Below are positions 1 to 12,187 of a stretch of 64,000 nt of DNA, piece after piece (position 1 is the first letter of the stretch; every line of letters begins with the position of its first letter). Origin of the DNA: Sweltsa coloradensis (lineage: Eukaryota > Arthropoda > Insecta > Plecoptera > Chloroperlidae); NCBI GenBank assembly GCA_024449915.1, contig JAMZAV010003110.1, positions 1 through 64,000 of the forward strand, written 5' to 3'. A program made the position numbers and the translations under genes. The notes beneath the pieces were generated by a model, which saw only the letters and a program-made list of their open reading frames with translations, made no database searches and was not told the origin of the DNA.

Positions 1-385
1 GGTTCTTCAATAACTGCATTTATTGAATATTTTGTCAAACGATCAAGTTTGTGCATCTATTTACTTGTCAAACACTACATATTTTTATTTATATTTTGAA
101 TTATTTTCATGTTTATATTTTTAATAAAGATTGTATTTTGACAAACATTTTTGTCACATGATAATGTAAATATTTATGATTTTCAGTGGGTCAGTGTTCT
201 ATTGTCATGGGTTGTGACTTGTACCTTCTTCAAATCGATGCTAAGGTGTGAATATATTAAATTCGAAACTACCAATAAGCATACATTTCCCGATTTGCTT
301 TTATAATTCTGAAGAGTGAAGCGAACTGTATATTTTACAGTTTCTTGTTCAACGACGTAATAACTATTAATGTACACTACATTAA

Positions 386-644
386 TTGGATGAGCGAAGC
401 GAAGACTAATAATTTCACCTTACCCTGAGAAGAATAGCTCGTTTTTTGTCTGTTTGTTCGCTCTCTACCGGGCAAACGGCATATTATGCGATCTTGATGA
501 GAATTGGAGGGACCTTCGAAATCTCTGAACCTGACATGTTTTTTGCTACAATCGAAGAAATATTTCTCATAGAAATCGTACTTATAGGGCAACGATAATC
601 AACCACAAAAGCTCATCCATCAACGCGACTGGAAAGCGGCTTAG
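386..644 (+). mobile_element. Helitron/HINE-like element, short copy
   Basis: Starts TTGGATGAGCGAAGCGAAG and contains the family core CCTTCGAAATCTCTGAACC. Near the end it has the mirrored GCTCATCCATCAACGCG and finishes in GGCTTAG before T. Confidence 0.6.
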
Positions 645-1744
645 TGTACATAATTACCTCTTGGTCACTGTTTCCTATTTCAAATCCAGATCTCTGTTTG
701 GTCATTATTCGTGTCCATGACATCGGCGCCGACAGGGCTGGCTCGGCCATTTTAAAATTAAATCCATACACTCAAAATCTGTTCTGTGACTGAGTGTGCA
801 GACTCGAAAAACACATTTTATTTATTTTATATTATACAAAAACAAAATACAATCATACAGAGTGAGATAGAACACTAACGCTAGACTTCGGCAGAAGAAA
901 GGTGTCTTATTTCTAAAAATACGCCAAGGACATTTTTTCTATAAGAAATGGGGAAAACAAACGAACTCTCGGAAGATACAAGGAGGCTAGACATTAAGAT
1001 GTCTCTACTCTAACTTTTCTCGTGTTCTTTAAAATAAACCTTGGTTTTGTGTACATGTAGTGACTGCTCAAACTAGAATCGTCACCCTGAAAAGCAAATA
1101 GTATAAACAGGTTTTAATATGTTCCAGGTTTCATATCTTGTTTTTGCTAACTAGACTAAAGTTTTATCCATTCTTATTTCACCACTTCCTACTTACCACA
1201 ATAAATATTACTTTAGTCAATAATCAAATTCGCACAACTTACGAAAACTTCCCGTGGTTTTTGCTCGCAAAGGGATGTGTGACTGTGTGAGAAATAGAGC
1301 ACCTAAATTTCAAAAGTTATTTTTCATTTTTTAATAACCAAGAAAACTGTTTTTTAAATATTTAAATTATTATTGTAGCTCGAATAATAAGTATCTAAAA
1401 ACTACAAATAACATAATATAACACAATTTTTAAACAGTTTATGAAACAAGTATGGAGAATGAGGTTGATGGCAAACACAGTGCCAAATATAAAAAGGTTA
1501 AAGTTAAAGCTAATTTCACACGATCAAAACTTCGCGGTCCAAATCTATTTCCTTACAATTGCTTATGTTGTGGAATGTTGTTTAAATTTTTCCTTTTAAA
1601 TCCCAAGTACCTTTTAATACTTAATTTTTAATGTTTATGATTTTAAAAATAAACTTTTTTTTATCCGTCCCCATTTCCAAACTAATGCTCATGTTGGGGG
1701 AGCGTTATCTCCATTTACTCAGGCTATTTTATTTTGGCTTTCTT
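645..1744. other. AT-rich intergenic sequence
   Basis: Apart from the SINE piece at 650-800 I see no gene or ordered repeat here. Confidence 0.5.
650..800 (+). mobile_element. SINE, family B, 3' part
   Basis: TGTTTCCTATTTCAAAT, GATCTCTGTTTGGTCATT and CGGCGCCGACAGGG, followed by the GACTGAGTG end. Confidence 0.5.
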
Positions 1745-2075
1745 AGCTGCCTGTTTGTCGGACCTGACCCAACTTCTTCAGCCACCTCTTCATCTGGCAA
1801 CGCTTCCATATCCTGCTGCTTCTTTTAACAAATCTCTCTATTTCTTCCGATCTTCCCCATTCTACCTCCCCCCATAGACACGTCTCTCTCTTCTATGCTT
1901 TGTGTTATTTGTTCAATCCACCTGTCTCCGTCTCTTGGTCTTCCAACTTTTCTCTTATTACCTAGTAACATTAAAAACTCTCTTTTTTGTTTCCATTTTT
2001 TTCATGGGTACGTATCCAAACCATCTCAGCTGCTCTCAAACTTTCAACGCCAAGTTCCTTCTTTATCGCACTACT
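1745..2075 (-). pseudogene. LINE C-terminal remnant
   Basis: On the minus strand VGRPRDGDRWIEQITQSIEE follows an RLR-like tryptophan-rich stretch. It matches the widespread LINE tail pattern (RWFGHV...GRPR.RW...I). Frames are broken, and nothing upstream of the tail is present. Confidence 0.55.
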
Positions 2076-2639
2076 TTTCAATAAGGGCCTATCTATTTTA
2101 GTTAGTATTTTGTTTATTTTAAATTATTTTGTGGAAAGATTAGCAGATAATTAATTTACACTGATGGTCGAATGATCAGTGTGTATCTTTTGAACAATGG
2201 TGGGAAATATGTATTCCACTATCTCATTAAGGGTTAACTACGAAAATGATGTGAACTTGAATAAAATAAATAAAGCATCAGCTTGTTTTTCTTCTATGTT
2301 CTAAGTTTTACGAGCAAACAACGTATTTGTGATATCTCGTTTTAACGATGTAGGTAAATGAGGGCAAAATATTGATAACCTAAAATTGTTATTGCAGCCT
2401 TTGCCTTGGTCGTGCTTTATCTAAGTTTGTTAATACCACTTGAACATGGTTTGTTACCACGATAGTGAACCAGTTGCACAAGTTTGTTGGCTTTCTGTGA
2501 GCTCGATCGGTGCACGAAGGTGTGAGCAAGTATTATCGATATAAACTTAATATTTCTCGATTTGGATAGTCGGGAAACACTCCCGTAGGTGGAACTGTTA
2601 ATATTTAATAATTTTAAATTATGACTTCTCGTATGGTAT

Positions 2640-2795
2640 ACCTGCCAAGGATGCAATGTATGCCCCTCTGCAGATGTCAAACTAGGTATTTTGTAGTTTG
2701 GACAATAAAACTTTCAGTCATGATTACCGGTGGCGGGATTCGAACTCGGGACCTCCCGTATCAGAGTCTCGTGTTTTCCACTTGAGCCAACACTT
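2640..2795 (-). mobile_element. SINE, family A, partial
   Basis: tRNA-like head with A-box TTGGCTCAAGTGG and B-box GAGTTCGAATCC. The middle of the body is deleted. Confidence 0.55.
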
Positions 2796-3178
2796 AAGAT
2801 CAATGGCGATGTATGGAAGAATTAATATTTTGCTTTAAAAAACTAGGATTTCTCAACGCATTTTCAAAAATTTGATTCGGACTCTGTGTATAGTCAATTT
2901 TCAATTAGCTTTTAATTAATTACCTTTTGTTTGCAATTTAACCAACACGTCTCTATTCTCCATCAGAAGTCCCAGGATGTAAGATTTATACGTTGAAGGG
3001 AATTTTGTTAAAAACTAAATTATGCCTATTTTTTAGTATGAAATTGCTAAATGTATAAAATCAAAATACTATTTTTATTCTCCGTGTACGATAATAACAT
3101 GGGTATGTGATATATTATTGTATAACACGCGCACATGTTCCTTGGTGTGTACAGAGAGCGAATGGGTGGTCGGGGGCG

Positions 3179-3182
<4 letters not shown>

Positions 3183-3233
<51 letters not shown>
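3183..3233 (+). repeat. (GA)n microsatellite
   Basis: About 25 uninterrupted GA units. The open frame across it on the minus strand is only poly-Leu-Ser. Confidence 0.97.
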
Positions 3234-3234
<1 letters not shown>

Positions 3235-4744
3235 ACGGAAATAGCGCCACATCTGTGAGCAAGGGGAATCTATGAGGCTGCTTGTTGTCAGCTAATGTTA
3301 ATTAGGCTTAGGAAGGGTGCACAAGCTCACACACGACGCTTTCTCGTCCAAATGGGGGAAGTTTTTTTAATTTTTTCAAGGAACATTTTCCATGTCTGAA
3401 AATGCATAGTTTCTGTTTGGTGAAGATTTGGAAAGTATTATTAGATATTTTCTTATTTCCTAATTTATTTTTGATTCACATTAATTTCATCACATTCACA
3501 TTTCATTTTGTAATACGCTATTTGAATGATATAAGATTTTGTTGTATTATTAATTTTAAAAATTAACCTTACTGTACTTCATTATTTTGTGTGCATTATG
3601 TACTTATTATCATCGTTTAATAATCATTTTTAAACCGTAAAATAAAAAAATAAAAAATAAACAAAATGGCACAAGAAAATTAATAAATGGACCATAATGA
3701 CATTTTAAATTTATTAGAAAAAATATGTCTTTAATTTAGAAATTTTAAAGAATAAACAAACAGATGTTTTCAAATAGAGACGCAATATGGCAAATGCTAA
3801 TATTTTCTCTGGACTCGAAGTCTAGTTAGAGCACGTAAACTAGTGCTACAGGTTCGATCCCTCCCACTAACTAGGGAGCTAATCAACGACAAGGTTACCT
3901 TAGTCAACAGACAATTTCTAATGACTATTGTGTAATCTTCCTCACTAAGAGACCGTGCATTTGAAAACGACAATAATATGTATCAGTTTTTATTTATTTT
4001 TTATTTGGATTAAGGACGCGTCAACCGTTAGGTCATAATGCACCACTCTAACCTAGGGGATATGGGGAGGAAGGGCCCATGCTGGTCAGACCCAGCCACG
4101 GGTAGGGGGAGGAAAGGGGGGTCTCACGTCACGGTCGTCGTTGTCTTTGTCATCGTTCGTTGTCATTGTCATCGTCGTCGGGGAGGTCGTCAAGGGAAAG
4201 GGGCAAGGTCCCCGACGACGATTGCCAGAGCTCGCCTCTATTTTTGGGGAGTAAAATACTATACCCTTCACTCAAGCTGATGTTTGCGAGGTGGACTTTT
4301 TCTCTTGAATCGCCTTTTACGATTAGCTTATTCAGTATTTACAATCAATATTATTTATTCTGCTTGGTTGGGTGACCCTATAGAGGTGATAATAAAGATG
4401 ACATTTTGCCAAACTATGGAAAACCAAGGAGCAACTAGTGGGGAGGGGGGATGTGGACCAATAACTAAAGCACAATTGGGGAGGGGGGTCTGAGAGGGAT
4501 GCCCTTCAGCTAGTGCGGGTCTGGGGCGCATAGCCCCAGATTTATTTTAATTTTAAAACATTGCAAAATGGTGACATTTTACATTTTACATATTTTTTTT
4601 ATAAAATTCCGGTTGTGAAGATCCACATATTGGAAGTTTTGCCAGTTCAAATTGGAAAATATCAGTAAAAATAATAAAAGTAATGGTTTGATTACATACC
4701 TTCAGCTTTTGATGCTTTTATATAGATAAAAACCTAGAAATAGT

Positions 4745-4856
4745 ATAATAAACCCGGACATTTCCCGTTTTATATTATAAAAAAGGGACCAGGACCCGGA
4801 TTTAGGACCCCAACAAGCGGACCTGTCCGGGAAAAAGAATACAGATGGTCACCCTA
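4745..4856 (-). mobile_element. Terminal fragment of a hAT-like element
   Basis: Read from 4856 downward it starts TAGGGTGACCATCTGTATTC and continues with CCCGGACAGGTCC, a pattern common at hAT ends. The partner end was not found. Confidence 0.35.
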
Positions 4857-5120
4857 CTTGTAGCCTAGGTGAACGTCCAATTAACTACACCACGACAGTG
4901 TTCCGAGGTCCCGGGTTCAAATCCCATCGAGATCGGCAATCCTGACTGAAGGTTTTTCCGAGGTTTTCCTCAATCGTTAATGCGAATGCAAGGGATTGAG
5001 TCCTCTTAAACAGCCCTCGGACATCCCTTCACAATTGTCCTATCCGCAACATATACCTAGTTACACACCTGAAAAGGGGCATAAATTGCACCCTGGGCAG
5101 GCTTCCCACAAAAATTATTA
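4857..5120 (+). mobile_element. tRNA-derived SINE, family A
   Basis: A-box-like TAGCCTAGGTGAACG and B-box GGTTCAAATCC are followed by the family body CAATCCTGACTGAAGG and AATGCGAATGCAAGGGATT. It ends in a GGGCAGGCTTCCCACAAAAA tail. Confidence 0.7.
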
Positions 5121-5988
5121 TAGTTAACTATACCCTACTATGCTACCAGTTAAGATTTGTTTTGTTTATTGTCACTTGGAATAATTAACATATTTAAAAT
5201 TGGTCGTCACCAGAGGCTAGGTATCGCCTACGTTAGCAACCTTCCAGTGGAAAGGAATGTTAAATATTCATGTACAACCGATTATCCATCACCGACGTTA
5301 AAAAATGTTACTCAAACAACGCTGTTAAACTTACTGACCTATTAGGAAACGCGTGAATCTTCATTGAAATATGAAACTAGGAACAATTTCATGTTACATG
5401 AGTATGTGGGCGTAACGGATGTATGTGCGTTCTCTTCGCTTTAATTCAATTACGGTAAAAGACAATCGTCTCAATATATCAACGCGACTAAACCAATACA
5501 CAATAATCACAAAACACACACAATTACAACTCCACATTACCGAATAATGTCTTTAAATCACCCTTTCACGGTTACGCCCACCTATTCTAAAACGAATTGA
5601 CTGCATGGTCTACGCAGTCAGAAAAAGTAATGCTACGCACAGAGGTAATAATTAAGATTATTCAAAGATGCTATCCGGTCCGCGGAGGATCAAAATGGTT
5701 CATGCGTGACATTACCGGGCGTTGACCGAGGTAAGAACGAAATGAAATGCATCTCATTTAATTTTATCCCACGCATAAAACAAAACACAAACATGAAACA
5801 ATTCCGTTGTAAATCGTTCTAAATCGCACATTCCAACAGAAAATTAATTTGAATAATGTTTTCTACTCACTTAAAAGTCGGATGTTGAAGATACGGTGAC
5901 CTGCAGCTCGCTATTTGTTGTTGTTGTTGTAATAATCTCGCGCTTTCTCAGTCGTCACTTACTTCCTAACTAGCCGCACGGGAAGTTA

Positions 5989-6297
5989 AGGTCGGTGCAC
6001 ATAACTTCCTAAGGTTTAAGGTTTATGGTTTAACGAAGTTAAAACATGCCTAATGCGTTCTCGCGTTCACATGATTTCCCAAGGTTTAAGGTTTAGGGTC
6101 TAAGGTTTAACAAGATAAAAATATTTCAACTTCTTAGCTCTTAAACACTAAACACTAAACCCAGCCAATGAGAAGCGAGCTCTCATAAATCCGGCCAATG
6201 GTAGCGCGCGTACTAGAAACGTTATAGAAAAACATTTCTTAGACCATAAACCATAAACCTTAAACCTAAAACCTTCGGAAAGTTTGTGCACCGAGCT
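5989..6297. mobile_element. 309-bp Harbinger-type MITE with telomere-like internal repeats
   Basis: TTA flanks (5986-5988 and 6298-6300). The ends are AGGTCGGTGCACA and AGCTCGGTGCACA read inward. About 50 bp of each arm consists of AAGGTTTAAGGTTTATGG-like units that pair with each other. The TTA duplication fits PIF/Harbinger. Confidence 0.7.
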
Positions 6298-6589
6298 TTA
6301 CAACTAACTGGTTTGGTTAGGTTTGTTGCTTGTTCCTAAGACAGGCTTCTTCCCACTCCCTCCCTCCCTCCCTCGTTTCCCCTCTCTCTCGCACTTGCTT
6401 AGGTATGTGTGAGATGTTCTATAAGTATAGGCGGCGTCACTTTAGGTTGCATTACTGTACTAATAGTAGCGACAGCTAGGACACCATCGACCATATTAGT
6501 AAATCAAGCGGTTTGTATTGCTTAACGTCTCATACTAATGCACTAAGATCATTCGAGACGATGAGTGGTGATAAATAAGGATGAAGGGT

Positions 6590-7060
6590 GAATAGAAGGG
6601 AGGAGGGGAAACCCGGTACCGGCACGTAGCCTACTCCTTTCGAAAATTACCAAGGGGACCAACGGCTTTACGTTCCATCCGAAAGGAACGTACCCCACTA
6701 ACCACTAACACTCCACTTCCCCGGACTGCCGAGCAGACGTCGAGGAGAACGAAGCCGTTACACTACCTCTCGAACCCTCCATCTGCTCTAACCAGCGGTA
6801 TACGTGTGTTACAGGGCAGAGCGTTCACCTACTCTCTCACGACCACGTTCGAGGTTGCTTAACTTCGGTGTTCGAGTGTGAACCGGCTAAGCGACCGCGG
6901 CTAAACCACTGGCTAGCGGTTTACTGTTGTATCTACTAGGTCCATTGATCTACTTATGGTTTATTGTACACCCACGACAACCGAGCAAAAGTTAATTATT
7001 GAGGAGTCTAGTTGTATCTATAACACTAACGGTTGACGCGCCCTTAAGAGGGAATAGAAC
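6590..7060. other. Unassigned segment of mixed base composition
   Basis: Higher in GC than its neighbours, with no long frame and no terminal repeats that I could pair. CATCCGAAAGGAACG and ACCAAGGGGACC give it the look of a repeat body. Confidence 0.3.
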
Positions 7061-7406
7061 ACATTATTTTGACACATAGCAAATAGCTGTTTTCTCAAGC
7101 ACCCTATACCTATGGATATGAAACTTGACATAGTTGCCCAGAAAGCATACATGGACAGCCCTACAGTCGTAGATTTTCAATATTGTTTGTTTGTCAGCCA
7201 GAAAAATTCACGAAAATGGTCAATTTCGGACTTAAAAAAAAAAATGAAAAATGGTGAAAAAGCTATTTTTGTAGCGTTCAACTAACTTAGAACCGCTTTT
7301 CGAAAAGTGCCACTGTAGAGCCCTAAAGTTTTACTTCCTTGACATTTGTTCATAATTTCAAACAACTCTTCGTTCGCCAGTCCTATATCCTCTTAATCCA
7401 TATTTT

Positions 7407-8012
7407 TTGGATGAGCGAAGCGAAGATTCCATTTCACTACACTGGAGAAAAAAATCCGGAATGTTTTTTTTCTTTCTGTATTATTGTGTACCTGTTAGCA
7501 CGATTCCGGCTAAACCGATACTCCAATTGCGATGAAATTTTATGGAGGCCTTCGAAATCTCTGAACCAAGAACTGCCACGTTTTTGAGCGCAATCGAAAA
7601 ATTATTTCTCATGAAAATTGCAATTTTACGATTTTTTACGATTTTAAAAACATTTTTTCGACTTATAACACCTACATGCTTTATCTGAATGTAATGATTT
7701 TTTTAACAGAACCTTAAATTTATGAATTTATATATTCCTGTGAAATTCTAGCCAATCAAAAATTTTTTTCATGAAAATTGCAATTTTTTCGATTTTTAAA
7801 ACTTTCTTCAACTTATAACACCTACATTCTTTATCCGATTGTAATGATTTTTTCACAGAACCTTAATTTTATAAATTAATATATTCGTGTGAAATTTGAG
7901 CGCAATCAAAAAATAATTTTTCATGAAAATCACAATTTTACGCTTTTTTTCGTTAAAAAAAATTACGCTCATCCAACAACGCGCCTAAAAAAGCGTTTGC
8001 GAAGCTTCCTAG
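7407..8012 (+). mobile_element. Helitron/HINE-like element, 606 bp
   Basis: Begins TTGGATGAGCGAAGCGAAGA. Near the 3' end it has the inverted copy CGCTCATCCAAC, then a hairpin AACGC...GCGTT and CTAG followed by T (8009-8013). Sub-terminal inverted repeats, a 3' hairpin and a CTAG|T end are the marks of Helitron-related non-autonomous elements (HINEs). Inside are several loosely repeated AT-rich units. The open frame at 7339-7587 is an accident of this repeat and recurs in the other copies. Confidence 0.65.
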
Positions 8013-8084
8013 TACACAAAATCTACTACGGTACACTGAGCTCTTGATTTACTTCTGGTCGAGGGTGTACAATAATTTGTAATG

Positions 8085-8445
8085 TAATTAGATTTATTTA
8101 GTTGTTGTCCTCCTTTGTTTATCAGTTTTTTAACTGAATAGGATAGACGTTAAATAAATAAAAATACAAAAACTTATTTTAAACAACGGCATGAACCAAA
8201 TGTCATGTAATATTTAGCACGGTTGTCAATTTAAATATTAAAAGTTAACTAATTAAAGGCCAAATAGTTATTCTGTAACATACAATTTTTTACTTGTATG
8301 CCTAACAAATTAAATCACAGAAAAACTAAATATCTGCCGTATCAACCGCAAACACATCATAAAACACACTCTTTACATTAATTTTTATTAATTTTCGTCT
8401 AACCTATTCAGTTAAACGATTTATTTACAAAGGAGTGCAGTATTT
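8085..8445. repeat. Foldback pair of an AAAT-tailed repeat
   Basis: GTTTTTTAACTGAATAGGAT plus AGACGTTAAATAAATAAA near 8105-8165 is mirrored near 8390-8445. Related single copies lie at 11925-11995 (next to a long ATTT array), 17810-17845 and 40915-40945. Confidence 0.6.
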
Positions 8446-8692
8446 AAAACTTAGTGCATACACATGCACAATAAAATAATGTAAAGCAAAGTTTGAAATT
8501 ATAATATTACAACAACAATGTGTAATAAGACAAACATTCATGATATATTATTCAAAAATATATTATAAATTAAAATAATAATAAGTAGTGTGAAATGGAT
8601 TAAAGTAAACTAAATAACATTGAAAATAAAATAATAAATAAAATAACAAAACAATTTCAAAATCTCCTTGTCTGGTTAAATACTAGGAAAAC

Positions 8693-9437
8693 GCTTAAGT
8701 CCCGCCGCGTTGTTGGATGAGCGTAATTGGTGCATTGACCTGCCATGTGTTATGCAGATTTTATGTGATTTTGTGAAAAAATTATTACTAAGTCGATTTT
8801 TTTAAACTAAATTAAATTAAATAAAAAATTAACTTTATTCTTTTATTTTTTCTTATAATCGTAATTTTTAAAAAAGAAAAAAATCGTAAAATTGCTATTT
8901 TCATAACAAATAATTATTCGATTGCACTCAAATTTTACACGAATATAATAATTCATAAAATTAAGGTTCTGTGAAAAAATCATTACAATAGGATAAAGCA
9001 TGTAGGTGTTATAAGTGAAAGAATTGTTAAAAAAAAGAAAAACCCCGTAAAATTTCGATTTTCATGAGAAATAATTTTTCGATTGTTCTCAAATTTCACA
9101 CGAATATCTTAATTCATAAAATTAAGGTTCTGTAAAAAAATCATTAAAATCGGATTAAGCATGTAGATGTTATAAGTCGAAGAAATTTTTTAAAAATCGA
9201 AAAAAATCGTAAATTTGCGATTTTCATTAGAAATAATTTTTCGATTGCGCTCAAAAACGTGGCAGTTCTAAGTTCAGAGATTTCGAAAGCCCCCATAAAA
9301 TTTCATCGCAATTGGAGTATTGGTTTAGCCGGAATCGTGTTAACAAACAGCCAAAAATACAGAAAAAAAAAAAATCCGGATTTTTTTCTCCAGTGTAGTG
9401 AAATGGAATCTTCGCTTCGCTCGCTACGCTCATTCAA
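8693..9437 (-). mobile_element. Helitron/HINE-like element, 745 bp
   Basis: Same family as 7407-8012 on the opposite strand. It starts TTGAATGAGCGTAGCG at 9437 and ends AACGCG...GCGTTTTCCTAG before T at 8693. Three similar AT-rich units with GATTGCGCTCAAATTT and ATCATTACAAT-like motifs lie inside. Confidence 0.65.
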
Positions 9438-9588
9438 CTATTTTTAATTGTATTGCATTTCCCATCGTTAGGACTTCAAGAAATTTAAGAAAATGTATGT
9501 AAATGTCTAGGCGCTCTTGCCTTTCCAGATTTGGCAACACGAGTAAAACATTTAATTTTGTTATGTTTTCTCAATTTTAAATCTAGTG

Positions 9589-9968
9589 CTCTTGCACGCA
9601 GTTGTGGTTTTGGTGCAACGGGAACTAGTTAGTGCAGGCTGCAACCTAAACTGGCTCAGCCTCTATATAGACAATCTATACTGATCACGTCACTCAGCTC
9701 AAGAGGCTCAAGATAAGATATCTCACTAGGCAAACATGCCAGTGTTGACTCACAGCAAGCATGTGATCGAGTCTGCCTCTCTTGCACGCAGTTGTGGTTC
9801 TGGTGCAACGGGAACTAGTTAGTGCAGGCTGCAACCTAAACTGGCTCAGCCTCTATATAGACAATCTATACTGATCACGTCACTCAGCTCAAGAGGCTCA
9901 AGATAAGATATCTCACTAGGCAAACATGCCAGTGTTGACTCACAGTAAGCATGTGATCGAGTCTGCCT
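9589..9968 (+). repeat. Tandem duplication, 2 x 190 bp
   Basis: 9589-9778 and 9779-9968 are nearly identical (two substitutions seen). Each begins CTCTTGCACGCAGTTGTGG and ends GAGTCTGCCT. No coding frame. Confidence 0.93.
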
Positions 9969-10359
9969 ACAATGTAGGCCTACACTTGCGTCAATATAGA
10001 TTGCTTCGATGGCTGATAACATTTGGTAAACTTGACATTATTTTAGATTGACCACATCTAAAAATATAGGCCAAGATAAACGTTTCTTAATAACCTCAAA
10101 ATATGTATTTTTGTTACGTATTCGATAATAATAGCCTACATTTAGGGCTGTCTGTCTTGGCACATACGATTAGGGCGCATGGCCCGAGGCGTATGGCTCT
10201 ATACTAGGGCGTGGGTGCGAATTCCGCATCGTATCGAATAGCCTTAGCGCATGAGACGTTAAGCAACAAAATTATCATCATCACGCTTATTTAAGGGAAA
10301 TATAATAAATTTATTCAATATGTTACTACACTTATTTATTTTGCAGACCGGAGTAAGTC

Positions 10360-10560
10360 TAGGCCAGGGTAAAATTTGCCCATTTGCCCTAGGGTGCATC
10401 TTCTGGGTATCACGCTAGGTATTTTGGAGTTGGAACATGTCCGTCGGCTGTATGACTGGACTTAATCCCTTGTATTCGCTAAAATCCCTCGGAAAAAACT
10501 TTCATTCAGGATTGCCAGTGACGGGACTCGAGCCCGTGACCACGCGTGATTCCAGATTCC
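10360..10560 (-). mobile_element. SINE, family A
   Basis: Mirrored body (CAATCCTGAATGAAAG) with a B-box-like GGCTCGAGTCCC on the minus strand. Confidence 0.6.
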
Positions 10561-11389
10561 AGGCTCGAATCCAGCGGGAATTTCTCAATTTCATTAGTCG
10601 GGAAACACTCCCGTAGGTGTAATCGATTTTATGTAAATCAATCCAGAAATTAGAAAAAAAAAATCTCAGCGGGGTATCGAACCCCGGTCTCCCAGCCTAT
10701 AGAGAAGTTGTCAAGAATGTTTTATCATTAAAGTCTTTGTTGAAAACAGTATCACTGTCATTTGAGCGTCGACTGACGCGACGTATTCGTTATCATGTTG
10801 TTTTTGCGATCATTGCGAAATATGATACGTTCGTTTAAAGTTCAGAAATAATTTTAAATAATACATTGTCAATCGAATTCCAAATAAGTGTAACCAATTG
10901 ATTGATTGATATAGAAAAATAACTTCAACCTTCAGGCAATTTATAAACCCGAATTCAAAACTAACAACAAATTATTAGCCATTTATCCAGAAATTGACAT
11001 CAACTACATGAAACTCCAATATTTAAAGCAGCTGTTTTTGCCAGTTTTCCAACATGACTCATTTATCACTCTTATCGCCAGTTTTGTATTTTATAACCTA
11101 ATTTTTTCTTCATTCATCTTGGGTTTTCAGCCGTTTTATATATTTCAATTCTTTCTTGTTGTATTTGTTTAAAATTTTAATTTTATTACCGGTAGGCCTA
11201 CTTGTTCATGTATTTAATGATTTTTATAACGTATTTGTATTGTTTTGAATTCTATTTTGAATTATTTAGTTTTAGTTACCTAACACTTGTGGGTTAATAC
11301 CTGTTGTTAGATCAATAAATATATTATATTAATATACGCGATCCGATTTCATGACGTCGTCTGACGTTTTACTCTTGAGTCCAAGGCAA

Positions 11390-11530
11390 AACATAGTCGG
11401 CAAGACCAGCCACCGACAATCCTGACTGAAGTTTATCAAAGATTTTCTCTCCAGTCAAACATGGAAATAATTGGCTTTAATGCCCCTCGTTCCTAGTGAG
11501 TCCCCTGGGGCAGGTGGCCTACAAAGTCGT
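11390..11530 (+). mobile_element. SINE, family A, diverged
   Basis: CAATCCTGACTGAAG and the tail GGGGCAGGTGGCCTACAAA remain. The head is lost. Confidence 0.45.
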
Positions 11531-11861
11531 ATTTATTTATAAGTGATCAGAATTCTTTCTTTGCTTCTAAGGTTTTTGAACGTCAGCTTGAACAGTCTAA
11601 TCTTGTGTTGATGATAACTAAAGAGCGAGAACTTAAAACAAAGCAAGACAAAAAGAATTTCTATTTTTACATTAACGATATTTTTCTTGTCCTTTATTTT
11701 AAATCGCTGTTTTGATTCAAGTTGCCAACTTTAAGAAACGAAAAAAATATTATCGCTCTTCACAATGGTCGCCTATAGTAAAGAATTCGATGATTTTATT
11801 TTTTTTGATCTTTTTATTTCATTGCAATTCATATTTTTGTTATCCAAAATGGTTTATTTAC

Positions 11862-11882
11862 TAATTTATTTATTTATTTATT

Positions 11883-11925
<43 letters not shown>
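11862..11925 (+). repeat. (ATTT)n microsatellite
   Basis: About 15 ATTT units with one short interruption. They adjoin the ACGTCTATCCTATTCAGTT repeat, probably as its tail. Confidence 0.95.
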
Positions 11926-11927
<2 letters not shown>

Positions 11928-12117
11928 GTCTATCCTATTCAGTTATAAAAACTGATTTACAAAGGAGGACAACTAAATAAATCTAATTACATAGATGCAG
12001 ACACAACAATGAACTTTGAAATAGTAATATTACAACAAGGCATTAAATACTCAACAAATTTGATAACAAATAAAAAGGATATTAAATGCAATTTATGAAT
12101 GAATCGAATATATAAAA

Positions 12118-12187
12118 AAAGGGGGTGGGGAATGAAAAGAAAAGAAAAAAGAAAAGAAAAAGAAAATAAAAGAAAAAAGAAAAAATG
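12118..12187 (+). repeat. Purine-rich AAAAG low-complexity tract
   Basis: About 70 bases that are almost only A and G on the plus strand. Confidence 0.9.

Noticed and set aside
3047..3262. Minus-strand frame over the GA repeat
   Set aside because: A simple Leu-Ser repeat created by the microsatellite.
3810..3895. tRNA-like stretch with GGTTCGATCCC
   Set aside because: Too diverged to fold as a tRNA. Perhaps an old SINE head.
4371..4856. A full hAT element ending in TAGGGTGACCAT at 4856
   Set aside because: GGGTGACCC at 4371 is in the wrong form and no 8-bp duplication pairs with the right end, so only the right fragment is listed.
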